From Lycocorax pyrrhopterus obiensis (taxonomy: Eukaryota; Chordata; Aves; Passeriformes; Paradisaeidae): a stretch of 64,000 nucleotides of DNA. Positions 20,805-31,666 of the stretch are shown piece after piece. Under the pieces are notes generated by a model. The model had not been told where the DNA came from. It worked only from the letters and a program-made list of their open reading frames with translations, and made no database searches. The translations under genes were made by a program, and so were the position numbers. Within the stretch, counting starts at the first letter, position 1. Each line of letters begins with the position of its first letter. The DNA is taken from the NCBI GenBank assembly GCA_014706295.1, contig JACSVZ010000025.1, positions 186,001 through 250,000 on the forward strand, read 5' to 3'.

Positions 20805-23612
20805 CTAAAGGTGGATCTCTACTCCACCTTGACAGCAGGCCACAGGAAAATATCCTTTTCTCCTCCTCTGGGCAAATTTATTTGTGTGTAGCCCTTTTTC
20901 TGGGGCTCAGTCCTTGCTGTGCCATCTTCTGGTGTCACTTTTTTGGATGTAACAGGATCATCTGCTTTAGATTTTGTGTTGTCCTGTGAAGATGCAGTTA
21001 ACGGACATGAGTTTTCAGCAGGCACAAGGAAGGAAACACTCCTTATGGCCGTGTGAGTATGTGGATGCTGGAAAAGAAATAAACTGCAGGTAAAGTAATG
21101 ATCTGGCTGTTCGCTGCTGGGATGGATTCCCCATAGTCTGAGGTTTTTTGAGGGCTGAATTTTGTGTTTATCCCTTGCTGGTGACACAAGTAAGTTACTA
21201 GAGCTCACTCCAGGTACTGAGAATCAAGAAGTAGACTGGGACTATCCCAAGGCTTGGTCACAGATCCAGCCTTCAGCTATTCCAGTTGCTTAATTAATAA
21301 TCCTTTTTGTACGGAGTATGTGTTTAGTGCCTTTCTCTGCTCATAATTCTGGGGATGTTGTTTGTTTTGCCTTTTCCTAATTGCTTTCTCCTTATTTTGA
21401 AGAGTGAACACCAAAACCAGCTTTTTGGGTTGAACTTGAAGCAGCCATTGTTTTTCAGGATGATGCATCAAGAACTACAAGCCACAGATGAGAAAAGTCC
21501 TTGTAATTTAATTTCAGGCCTCTTTGCTCAAGTTTATTTTTAAAAAATCAGAGAATACTTGAATTTCCAATGGCCCAAAATGAGTAGTGGAACTGAATCG
21601 TGAATCAGTTTTTGCTCTGAATCACACTCTGAGTTTAGATGGTGCATTTATTCCTGTGCTGTCAGTTTATATTTTTCCAAGGGTAGTTGAGGATGTTCAA
21701 GTGTTCTTTACTTTTACAGAATATACATATATGTAAATATGTATTTATTTATATATATTAACTGTATATAACTTGGGATGTGTCCATCCACCACAACACT
21801 TTACTGGTATATTTGGAATATCTTGCTGACAAAAGGAGCTTCAGCTTGGAAATCAGTGATTTTTTTCTGATGAAGGACTTAGAATTTGGCTCACTTGAAA
21901 GAATTTTTGATATTCTGTGGTTTTGGATGCCTAATAAACCAGAGGACCACAGTTCCAGGCAGTTGGTGTGTTATGTCTTTAAGTGGGGGGGCTTTTTAAA
22001 AAAATGTATAAACTCTACAGGAGGGGGGCTGCAATTTTCATTTTTACAGTAGTAAACAGCAGTGGTTTGGAGTTTGGCTGAGGTGGGACAAATCTGGGGG
22101 CAGGTGATGGTGTTCTGACTTTTTATTTTTATCTTAAAATAAAAATATATTTAAAAAATAAAAAGTAGAAGTTAAAATAAAAATAAGTGAAAATGAAAGC
22201 AAAAAAAAAGGTGAAAATTAAAGCAAATAACAATAAGTGAAAATAAAAGTAAGCAAAGCTTAAAGCAAAACTTAAAGCAAAAATTAAAAGTAAAGCAAAA
22301 GTTAATTTTAAAAAATTAAAGTAAAAATAAAGTATTTTAAGGCTGTCGTGTTTTGCTTGTACAAAGATCCCATGCACTTGGTCTAAATCATCTTCAATTG
22401 TGAAGCTTCTCCCCTTCCACTTAAACACAAAGCATAGAGTAAACGTTCTCTGCCCAAACAAGAACAGGAATTTTTTTGACCACAAACCAGCTTTACAGTC
22501 ATGTTTACACATCCAGTGCTGTCTGAGAGGCTCCAGCTCTGCTGTTAAAGCTGGTCTAAAATATAAAACTGGTTTCTACAGAAGCTCAATCAAGTAATCC
22601 ATGTGCTCAAGTGATAATTAATCAATTGGTTAATTAAACTGCTACAGCTGTGCCTCCAGGAATTAAAATGGGAAGTGCATCTCCAGTCCTTATTTTGCCA
22701 TTTAAATCTAAATTTTACCTGGAATTTGCTACAGAGCACCAGGAAACTTAAACTGTATGCACACAGCTACATGGTAACTTAATTTTCCTTCAGTCAATAA
22801 TTAAAACCAGCAGCTGAGTGTTTTCCATGCTTCATTGGATCCCTAGGAAAGACAAGGATTTTGGGCCAAGTCCTCTATTCTGCTCCTACCTTCCAAAGGC
22901 TTCTGTAACAAAAATGTTTCGATACAACATTAAGTTAAAGAAGAACTACAGCTCAGCACAAAAACTTCTTAAACCTAAAAATCTCTGTTTTAAACCCCTA
23001 AACCCCTCTTTTAAAGCCAACTAAAACTCTCTTTAAAACCCAACAAACTCAACACTTATGGCCCTGTGTAGAACATTACACAATCTAAGACAAATACTTT
23101 GAATATCAAGATAAACTAAATCAATTTCACATTTACTTGAGACTAAAACCTTCTGTTTCTGTGACACTGCTGGGGCCCAAGGTATAGTTAAGACCCAGCT
23201 CCCACCTGAGCTGTGACACAGCTTGGCCGGGTAGAATTTTTTTCTGATAAATTGCAGAATTAGGTGGGTTTTGTCCATTGTGTTGCAGATAGAGTCTCCC
23301 AGTAAGGAAGAAACAAAGGAAGAAACAAGAGCTGCACCATGTCCATCAGATGCCAGTAGCCACAGGGGGAAAAGAGAACCACCTAAACCCAGCACAAAAG
23401 GACATTTTTCCCACCCCTTCATGGCAGTGACAGCACTCACCAGGTGATGGAGCAGCTGGTGGAGCACTGGTAGCACATTGTAAGGCAGCACATCAGGTCA
23501 GCAGAACAGATGTATCACAAATATGCTGCAAATCAAATAAAAATTATGTTATTTGATAGGTTCAACACCTCTCTCCTACGCTCACACATGAATGCAGGAA
23601 CTACATACTTTA
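20805..23612. other. AT-rich gene-free interval between the two LTRs
   Basis: No gene was recognised. It contains AT-rich runs (21718-21770), an A-rich simple-sequence block (22121-22345) and a 22-bp near-palindrome of TAATTA motifs (22615-22636). A 152-codon minus-strand frame (23033-23491) has no recognisable similarity. Confidence 0.6.
22121..22345 (+). repeat. A-rich low-complexity block
   Basis: Repeated AAAATAAAA, AAAGTAAAG and TTAAAGCAAA words over about 220 bp. It generates a spurious phenylalanine-rich frame on the minus strand. Confidence 0.85.
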
Positions 23613-23617
23613 CTTTC
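23613..23617 (+). repeat. Target-site duplication, left copy (CTTTC)
   Basis: CTTTC directly before the LTR starting TGTACTAG at 23618; identical to 24187-24191. Confidence 0.85.
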
Positions 23618-24186
23618 TGTACTAGTTTGAAAACAAACCAGTGGGAGGCACCAAGTCAGAATAACAATTTAATAGGGAAATAAGAAAAAAGTAAAGGCAG
23701 AAAACAGTGGGTTAAACTGACAGTCAGGATACAACCTGACACCCTGTTAATCCGGGTGGCGGTAGCAGTCCAATGAGATGGTGGCTGTAGTCCTCCTGAA
23801 GTGATGGATGTGGCTCTGTCGAAGCAGTAGTCCAGTAGAAGGGTCTGCTCTTCCTCAGAAAGTCCAATGGTGGCTATGTAGCTCCTGTCCTCTGGGAATC
23901 CAGTGGGAAGGATGCCCGTGGTGTTCAGAGTCCCAGATTACATCCAAGATGGAACGCTTGGTTCCTCCCTCTGGGTGGAGCATCTCACAATGGAATGATG
24001 AGTCATGAGGCCAGGTGTTGATGGGCTCATTAACAGAAGATAGTCCGGAGGGAGTTATCTCTGAGTCATGCGGCAGGGCATTGATGGGCCATTAGCAGAA
24101 AGATAGTCCGGAGGGAGGAGGCCAGGAAACGCTGCCCCACCTGGTTTCAACAGCTCATGAGGATGGTAATACTGCAACCCAGGACA
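23618..24186 (-). mobile_element. Solo LTR of an endogenous retrovirus (569 bp), minus orientation
   Basis: Read on the minus strand it begins TGTCCTGGGTTGCAGTATTA and ends TTTTCAAACTAGTACA. The exact 5-bp duplication CTTTC flanks it at 23613-23617 and 24187-24191. Near its 3' end is ATTAAA (plus-strand TTTAAT near 23668), a possible polyadenylation signal. The U3 region carries a 63-bp direct duplication containing TGAGTCA (see the separate entry). The sequence resembles LTRs common in passerine birds. No internal retroviral region adjoins it, so the provirus has been reduced to one LTR. It has no coding capacity. Confidence 0.9.
24000..24118 (-). repeat. 63-bp tandem duplication with TGAGTCA sites in LTR U3
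   Basis: GAGTCATG begins at 24000 and again at 24063. Both units continue with a TTGATGGGC block and then GATAGTCCGGAGGGAG. Each unit carries the AP-1-type core TGAGTCA (23999-24005, 24062-24068). In the LTR's own orientation they lie within the first 190 bp, where enhancers sit. Confidence 0.85.
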
Positions 24187-24191
24187 CTTTC
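24187..24191 (+). repeat. Target-site duplication, right copy (CTTTC)
   Basis: CTTTC directly after the LTR end GGACA at 24186. Confidence 0.85.
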
Positions 24192-25199
24192 CAACAGTAT
24201 AACCCTGAGAAATGAGGGGCAATTAAAGTCACCAGTAGAGGAAGATGAACAAGAGGCAACTGCTGTTCTTTCAGCATCCCAGCACCAGCTCTGGAGAGCA
24301 GCTTTTCCAGGTTTTGCTGCACTATTGATGGCTTAAGTTGGGTTTCCAAGTAGTGCTGGCAGCTCCTTGTTCAAATCCAGGTAACTCAGGCCCCCACCAC
24401 AATATCATCATCATAATTGGGTATGTCTCCCCAGCACACACAATCAAACCAGAGGAAAGTATTGGATAATGATATTAAACATTAGAAAAACCTTTCTTTA
24501 TCTTTATACTCAACTTTCAACTGAGGCAAGAGGGCAGAGAGAAGCCTGGCTGCTGTTGCAGTTGGAGACTCCAAAGATGAGCTCAGGTTTGCTGAGGTGT
24601 CCTGAGGACAAAAGGTTCACCAGATTTTAGCAGTTGCACCAAAGATGTTTCCAGGTTGCTTTCTGGAAATCAGTAGGATGTGTAATCACCATCTCATCAG
24701 ACTCCACTGTGCTGAGAAGGATGCTCTTTGTGAACTCAAAATACCTCACAGAACCAGCAGAAACTGGGCACGATGAGGCATCCTAATGCCAGCCTTAGCA
24801 CTCACACAGTGCATGAACCACCTCATGGTCTGCAGGGAAAATAAATATTATTAAGGTTAATAAACAGGGAAATTTGTTTGGTGAAACACATTGGCACACC
24901 TGGATTTTTAAATTTTATTTCTCCCCACAAAATACAGTCACTAGTATCTATTTTCAAAGCAGTGCTGGGAAAAGAAACACCTACCAGGAATTCATAGACA
25001 TGTCAGGAAAGAGGTGAGTGATGTGAGCACTACGAGACTCCACAGATGATACCTCCAGGGGAAAATTGTATATTTTTCAATACTGCCACTCTAACACTTA
25101 AGATTCATCATATTTGAGCATTTCATTATACACATGCATTCAGCAAACTGTTTGCTGGTCTGAAGTCTCACACAGTGCATGGAAATAAATTAACAATTA

Positions 25200-25505
25200 A
25201 TTTATCACCCCTGCTACACTGTTAAACTCTTGCTGGAACCCAGAGCATCCTGCAAGCAGGAGCAGCGTCCTCTCCACAAAACACTTCATGATCACCACCC
25301 AGGCACATCCAAGAACCTCCAGCCTCCCAGAAAAACTACTCCAGCCAGAGCTGGAAAACTTCCCCCTCCTTGGTAGCACTTCTCCAGTTCTGTTCCCTTC
25401 TCTGGACAACCTCCTGCACCACAATGTCTTCTTTGTGGTGAGGGACCCAAATCTGAACACACTATTCGAGATGCAGCCTCACCATAACCTTGAATGAGAT
25501 CCAAG
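25200..25505 (-). mobile_element. CR1 LINE fragment
   Basis: Contains the antisense CR1 block 'gttcccttctctggacaacc' followed by 'gagggacccaaatctgaaca' and 'ttcgagatgcagcctcacca', matching the familiar CR1 text (gagggcccaaaactgaacac ... attcgaggtgcggcctcacc). Confidence 0.75.
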
Positions 25506-26716
25506 TTGTGCATCCTCGTAGAGGAAAAAAAACCATGTACTGCTGACTGTTTTTTCTTAAATCACTTGAATTAATAGGCAAGAAATGCGTTAAGATGAAA
25601 AAAAATTAAAAAAGTAATGAAAAATTATAAGTTCTGGAAGAGATGAGTGACCTAGGAAATCCAATTGTCCTCTGAACAGCAATTGCTTTAAGTTTGGAAG
25701 CTAAGTTTAATAATTAAGCTGAAAGAGTAGATTTTAGTGGTGCTTAAAGTGCTAATTTCAACTCCTCTTCAAACCACGAATCTCCAGCAAGCGTCTCAGC
25801 GATAACAAAGGTTTTGCATATGGATCCGAGTACTGAGGGTCTGTAAAGCACCTCAGCTCATCCAGCAGCAATTTTCCATATGGTCTCAAGAATTTCTCTT
25901 TCCTCCAGCTGAGGCAAGAGGGTACCCAAATCACACCCAGCCATCCTCCAAAGGCTTCCATGGCCAGTGCCTTCAGGGTAAAAGCCTGTTCCTGACATTT
26001 ACCAGCAGCAGAGGATTTGTGGAAATGGGAAAACTTTTACATCCCCCTTTCCATGACATTCTCCTCGCCCTTACTGTGAGACAACTTGTGAATTCAGTCT
26101 GGAAGCACAAGAGTCCCTATTCCTTCCAAACACTTCAGCACGTGTGTTCTGGACACCTCAATCAATTCTCCAAGTTTAGTTGTGCAGCAGAGAATATTTG
26201 TCATCGAAACCACCAGTCTTAGTGTTTCTGTGTGCCAATAGACAAGAAAAAAGGTAAAATGCAGGTAAGAATTACCTTAGATCCTGGCTTGTGCAGCATC
26301 ATTTAAAGCTTAACAACGTGTGGAACAACAAAGAGACACAGTATCGCTTTCTGGCCAAGGTATTTTCAGGGAATCACAGCCCACAGTCCATGGAAAAAGA
26401 AAATCATCCACATCTCTGTGTCTCCCTGGGGATCAACAGTGCAGACAGGCCACAGGAGCTACACAAGGATTCGAATGTTCTGTCAGAAAATAAAAGGAAC
26501 AGCATCTCTCAGGTCTGTGTATGATAAATAATGAAGTCCCCAGTAATTAAACTCACCCAGGCACAGATCCTAACCCACCTTGGAGAGGTAGGGACTGCAA
26601 TGGAGCAAGGTGTCCAGTTTCCACTTATTTCAGGGCCCCCTGTGTCCACAGCACAGGACCAGCAACAGTTTTGGGTGGACAATGCGGACTTTACCAATTG
26701 CTTGCACCTTGTCTAG

Positions 26717-26797
26717 TCATGGAATCCCAGAATGGTTCGGGTTGAAAGGGATTTTAAAGATCATCTCATTCCAACCTCCTGCCATGGGCTGACTCTC
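26717..26797 (-). mobile_element. CR1 LINE 3' end fragment
   Basis: Antisense CR1 terminus: 'catggaatcccagaatggtt', then 'gttgaaagggattttaaaga' and 'tcatctcattccaacctcct'. Confidence 0.85.
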
Positions 26798-27663
26798 TAC
26801 TCAGTGAGTTTTATTCCTTTCCAGCTTCACTGGGAGAGAAGATGTTTCAGGAAATATCAATCCCACACCCAGGCTAGCTGGGAACTGTTCAACAAACACA
26901 GCCACAGCCTCAACAACCTCATGTCTTCTTTCTACTCTGTTGACACAACGAACATTAGTCATATCTCAAATATGGGGCAGCTCTATCACCTAACATGGTA
27001 ACAGGTAATTTTGGGTTCAAAGAAACCCTCTTGGTCTTGGAGTATGTTCCCACTGAACTTGTCAAAACACACAGCAGGATGATTACTATTTGCTCTCACA
27101 TTTATTCAAAGAAAGAAGAAACATCACCAGAAAAACCGACATTTTATGCAGCAAAACCCTCAGTAAGAGATTCAGCACTGCAAAGATAACATTAGGGCAG
27201 AAAAAAACCCCAGGAAAAAAGTAACATTAGTTGATCAAAGGGGAAAGAGATTGTTTTTCCTCCTCTTTTCAATCCAAGCTCAGTATACCAGGTTGTAACC
27301 TCTGCACTGAGCTTCCCATTAGTGGCAGCCAGTCTATAAAACCTTGACACAATGACCCCACTTCTAGTCCCAGGAGGATTATTAACAATGGGAGCACATC
27401 ACCTCCATGGAGCACAATACAAGCTCTCACTCCAGTACTGGAGATTCACATCAGCCCGACTGAAAGGCAATCAGATTCTGAAGAAACCATTGCTCAGGAG
27501 GGCAGCCTGCTTTAGAACCCCAGTTAACCATCCTCTGTGTGTGGGTGCCAAATATGGGAGCCCAAAATACTGCACTTACTTGGTTTTTTCTGCTCCTCAA
27601 GGTTTTTTCCTGGACAGCTGCCAGCAATACAAAGCATTGGTCTTCTTCCAGCCCTGCTCCAAA

Positions 27664-27726
27664 AGGAGAAAATATAAAAATAAAATACAAAAATAAAATA
27701 CAAAAATGCCAAATAAAAAATTAAAT
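27664..27726 (+). repeat. A-rich simple repeat (AAAATACAAAAAT-like)
   Basis: Short imperfect repeats of AAAATAAAATACAAAAAT over about 60 bp. Confidence 0.8.
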
Positions 27727-28557
27727 AGGCAATACTCACTCTTCCAGGGAGCTCCCATTGGGCTGGGAATTGCAACTGATTTGAGCCAGGGGGGATCTTT
27801 CTTTCCTCCCAGCCTGTGCAGCCCAGCAGGCATGTTTTCAGACTAAACTGGCTCTTGAATTTCTTAGGGGAATACAGTAAAGGTGTTGGAAGATAATAAA
27901 ATCAATGCTGTTTGTGCTCCCCTGTTCACCCAGCCCAGCCCTCAACCAAGGACATGGCACAAACATTTTAGATGTTGATGACGAACTTTTGGACGATGAT
28001 TAGTGATGTTCTTTCACTAATCCTCCTAATGCTATCTTTTAAATTTGGTTTTGTTCTCAATGGCAGGAAGGATCTCCCCACACCGTTCTGCTGCAAACAA
28101 AAGGAGATACCAACAGCAAGGCAGACACCCATAATGGGAAGGTTTTGTTTGGAAGTGACCAGCTCCAAGGGGGAAATAAAGGTTAGAGAAAAGCTGAGAT
28201 CACTGCAAGACTCAGAGACTTACCAAGGCCATCCATACACTCACCCCCAGCCAGCTGAGGGTCTTTATCCAAGCTGAGCCTCCTGCCCAGCAAATATCCC
28301 ATCTCCCAGGACCACCACACCCCTGGCTCACATGCCTAACTCAGCTTCTGATGAAAAACAAGCAGGAGAGCAGCTACCCTCCATCATTTCCGTCCACTGG
28401 CTACCCACTGTTCCCTGGGCAGATTTGTCCACGTTAAATCACACACGGTCCCACCCCTCCGATATTTCATCCACCACCCAAACCACTTTGAAGCCAACAT
28501 TGCCTTAGCCTGCAGCATTGTGTTCAAGACATCCACGGAGGAGGTGTGTTAAAGCAC

Positions 28558-28563
28558 TTTATT
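28558..28563 (-). terminator. Polyadenylation signal of the TMEM45-like gene
   Basis: TTTATT on the plus strand, AATAAA in the gene's direction, 415 bp past the stop codon. It is followed by a TG-rich stretch (plus CACGGAGG region) where cleavage would occur. Confidence 0.7.
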
Positions 28564-28977
28564 GGTGATCACAGGTACTCTGTACATTCAGCTGTGTACA
28601 AAACCCTCTCCATTAACACCAGAGTGAGCAACAGCCACCAGGAGCTTTGAATGCTGGCTTGGCTCCCTTCTGAGGAAGCAGAAGGGAAAATAATGTTAAA
28701 AAAAATACTCAGATTTGCCACACCAGTTGGACCCCACCAGCAAACCAGTCCTGCAGTCTGCAGCCTGGGCTGCAGCTCAGAGAATTAAAAACTTGTGGCT
28801 ACCAAAGGGATGCACAAAGAAAGGCTTCACATCCCCTGCCATGCTCCGCTCAGGGTCCTGCCTCCTACTTCTGATGCTCCACTGTCAAGTGCCGCTGTAG
28901 TTTATCAAGACTAATTCAAAACCTCATCTCAAGAGCTCTAAAACAGCAGGGAAGAGATTTCCTTGCCCGCCATAGCC
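28564..28977 (-). other. 3' UTR of the TMEM45-like gene
   Basis: About 0.4 kb from the stop at 28978 to the AATAAA at 28558; no repeat recognised. Confidence 0.65.
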
Positions 28978-29107
28978 TCATTTGTCATCCGAGCTGCCCT
29001 CTGGCAGCAAGGCGCCACTGGAGCTCTTCTTCCCTCTGTGGAGGCACAAGCCACAGTCCAGCTCCACATCGATGTCCCCGAATTTCAGCTGGCAGGACTC
29101 ATTGCAG
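28978..29107 (-). CDS. TMEM45B-like exon 6, cytoplasmic tail
   Basis: The acceptor is CTCCTGCAG. Codons run from the second Cys of CCNESCQLKF to GSSDDK and a TGA at 28978-28980. The final residues parallel the GSDEE end of TMEM45B, but the tail between is unlike it. Confidence 0.88.
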
Positions 29108-31648
29108 CTGCAGGAGAGACAGTGACACTGTCAGGGATTTGTGGGTAGTGAGAGCCACTGGCTCACCCCACCCTGCTCGGAAAGGCTGCTCTGTGGTGGC
29201 ACGGAGCCCACCCTTTCCAGCCAAGCCATGCTTGGATACGTATGGACACCCACACTCCTTATCTCATGACACACTGGTGCGTGGATTTCCCACCTCAGTG
29301 TTTCCCACCCCAGCATTGCTCTTGGCCACCTCAGCCCATGCCCTGTACCAGGATCCCTCATACCAGTGGGTCGCGGCAGCGTTGGTGGCCACCACGGCGA
29401 GAGCACCCATGTAGTGCCAGCAGAAGCACATGGTGAGGAACAAGAAGTTGCTGGGGTTGCTCTGATCCCAGCCTGGTCCTCCCCACGGAGGCGACAGCAC
29501 AAACCCAATCTGGCCACAGATGAAAAAGAAGTTAGGCTTTAGCACATCCCTCCTGTTTTCCTCCTGATTTCAGCCCACCTGCTGCAGCTGACTGTGGACT
29601 AGAGGCACTATAACCCCAAGCAACACCTGGGGTGCTGCTCTTGGCTTCCCCAAGCACCCTTGTCCCCTCAGACTGACACAAAGGTGTCAAGAGGAGGTGG
29701 ATTCTCTGCAGACAATCCTTAGGGCTTGCAGTGCAGCCCAGCATCCTGGAGAAAGGTGACGCCCCAAAGGTGATGTTGCCAGTCTGTACATTTCCCCCTA
29801 GACCAAAAGCTGGGTGATTAGATGAGAGATTTCCAGATGTTTCCAGTTACTTGGAACAGACAGAGGAAGAAAATGGACCTAATAAAATTAATAAAAATTC
29901 ATGATTGTGGTTTCCTTCCCTTGTGAGCTCCGATTTCCATTTTCCATTCATTTCCAGGTCTGTCCATGCTGCTACACTACACAGGCACTTCTTCACAATG
30001 GCAGCTCTGGCACTGAGCCTCATTTCCTCTTCTTATTTACAAAGATATTTGAACAGCCTACAAGTTTAACCCCAACAGATGCGCCTAAAGGGGCAGAGCA
30101 TCTCCGCTCCACTTGCCTTCCTGGATGCAAAGCTCTGAGGAGAACGCTGGACACACACTGACCTGCCAAAGCCAAGAGCCCTGGAGAAGGAAGGAGCTGG
30201 TCCTGAAGGTCTCCAGGATGATATGGTCTCGGAGGAACACCTCTAGGAGGGCACAGAAGGCTCCAGCAAAGATAGCCATGGCCAGCAGGGAGTGGAGGTG
30301 GTGGTCCAGCACAGCATCACTGTAGTCACGGAAACAGAAGAGCAAACCTGCCAAGATCCACCCTGCGTTAGCAAAGGACACTCCGGGATTTGTTCTCTTA
30401 AAAAATCATCTGAAAACTCAGACTATGCTCCAGGCCTTGCCATGATCTGCCTTGGGGGGAAGAACCAGAGAGCCACCAGCTGCTGTCACCACCTTCCCTC
30501 TGCAACGACCAGGCAGCCCCAGCACTGGCTCTGCTCTGCCGCGAGGAACCCCTGTACCTACGGAGCTCCCTGTGCCCCTGTACCTATGGGGATCCCTGTG
30601 CCCCAGCCAGGGCTGCAGGAGGAGCACAGGGATGTGCACCTTGAGCTTAAAAGATGGTGGGGAGCTTTGTATCAGGGTCTGTCCCTCTGCATCCAACCAA
30701 GGTGGTGGGATGACACTTTTTTGTAACTCCAGAGTGAGCGAGTTGCTGGCCACCAGGAGAAGCACAGATCCCTCAAGCATCCCCTGTGGCATGCAGCTAT
30801 GGCTGGATCCATATTTAGGAGGAGCAAGGAGGGGGTGACATTGTCACACAGCCAGTGCCATCATGCATCCATGCCCCCTCCAGCTCTGCCTTTGTGGCCC
30901 CCAGACTGCCCAGGAGCTGTCTCACCCATGAGAACTGCAGCAGCTCCTTATTCTGTGTCCCCTCCTCCCCCAGCACCAAGTGCGATTCACCTTCCACAAG
31001 CAGAGCCAGGGACAGCGAGAGCCGATCCAAGCCCAGTGGCAGCTTGAGTGGGGAGTGTGAGACCACGTCTGTGATGCCAGAGAGGAGGAAGAAGAGGTAG
31101 ATGGTGGAGTAGTGCCAGGGGGTGAGGTCAGTCCAGCTGTGCGTCTTGGGGCTGTACAGCTGCAGGTGGGGACCCGTGGGGACAAACTGCTCCACCAGTA
31201 TCCCTGGGCAAAGAAAGAAAAGGTCACTTTTCCTTATACATGGGGAAATGACAAACCTGAGGGAATGTTCCTTTGCAGGGGTGAAGCTGTAGTGGTGTTT
31301 GCCCAGGAGAATGACAGCAAGGTCCCGTCCCAGGGCATGCCACAAGCGTGTCCCCGAGCCCTACTGTGCCAGAGGTTTCCCACTACAAACAGCTCCAGCG
31401 TTGTGGGGGAGAGTGGCTGCTATGCTAGTAGATATTGGGGTAGGGACTCATCACCATAATGTCTTACCTACTAGAGCAAAGAAAGCTTTGACTGCCCCTT
31501 CGAAGAGCTCTGCACGCCCATGGCCCGGCTGGCCCTCGGTGTCACCTTTCCTTCTGAGGTACTTCAGGGGGTACCGCACTGACCACCACAGGCCAAAGGC
31601 GAAGAAGAAAGTGCCCCGGAGGGCACTGCCCAGAAAACTTGTTGGCAT
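28978..31648 (-). CDS. TMEM45B-like transmembrane protein (proximal tandem copy, 284 aa)
   Basis: The coding join on the minus strand is 31648-31468, 31203-30991, 30347-30163, 29509-29364, 29107-28978 (855 nt with stop). All introns are GT-AG and in frame. The product belongs to the TMEM45/DUF716 family of multi-pass membrane proteins. Family signatures are an N-terminus MPTSFLGSALRGTFFFAFGL, the loop EQFVPTGPHLQLYS, FLRDHIILETFRTSSFLLQG, GFVLSPPWGGPGWDQ and TMCFCWHYMGA. Roughly half of the residues encoded by exon 3 match the neighbouring copy by hand alignment, so the duplication is old. The cytoplasmic tail differs strongly (CCNESCQLKFGDIDVE ... GSSDDK) and is cysteine-rich. Mammalian TMEM45A/B are Golgi/endomembrane or plasma-membrane proteins of poorly known function; TMEM45B has been linked to pain sensing and antiviral activity. 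The start was chosen at the Met aligned with [11 protein letters not shown]; an upstream in-frame Met at 31696 lies before the splice acceptor. Confidence 0.92.
29364..29509 (-). CDS. TMEM45B-like exon 5
   Basis: The 146-bp exon lies between TGGCCAG and GTATGA. It encodes IGFVLSPPWGGPGWDQSNPS and the last membrane segment (LFLTMCFCWHYMGALAVVAT). It has the same length and phase as exon 5 of the other copy. Confidence 0.93.
30163..30347 (-). CDS. TMEM45B-like exon 4
   Basis: The 185-bp exon lies between CTTGGCAG and GTCAGT. It encodes (G)LLFCFRDYSDAVLDHHLHSL and [20 protein letters not shown], ending LQGSWLWQ. It has the same length as in the other copy. Confidence 0.94.
30991..31203 (-). CDS. 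TMEM45B-like exon 3
   Basis: The 213-bp exon lies between TTGCCCAG and GTGAAT. It encodes ILVEQFVPTGPHLQLYSPKT, then a membrane segment STIYLFFLLSGITDVV and PLGLDRLSLSLALLVEG. Confidence 0.94.
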
Positions 31649-31666
31649 CGGGCTCGTTCTCTGGAC
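31468..31666 (-). CDS. TMEM45B-like exon 2, with start codon
   Basis: The exon follows acceptor GTCCTTGCAG at 31667-31669 and includes 18 bp of 5' UTR before ATG at 31646-31648. It ends before GTAAGA. It encodes the first membrane helix (GTFFFAFGLWWSVRYPLKYL) and FEGAVKAFFALVG. Confidence 0.92.

Larger units (their letters stand above)
24192..28544. other. Gene-free interval before the TMEM45-like gene
   Basis: No exon was recognised. It holds CR1 fragments (25200-25505, 26717-26797) and an A-rich block (27664-27726). A 67-codon minus-strand frame (25758-25961) has a protein-like composition but no recognised family. Confidence 0.6.

Noticed and set aside
23033..23491. 152-codon minus-strand frame next to the second LTR, considered as retroviral internal sequence
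   Set aside because: The LTR has perfect target-site duplications on both sides, so adjoining DNA is not internal provirus, and I recognise no retroviral motif.
25758..25961. Minus-strand 67-codon frame with protein-like composition (segment LLLDELRCFTDPQY)
   Set aside because: No recognised family, no convincing splice context and no partner exons. It could be an ancient repeat remnant.
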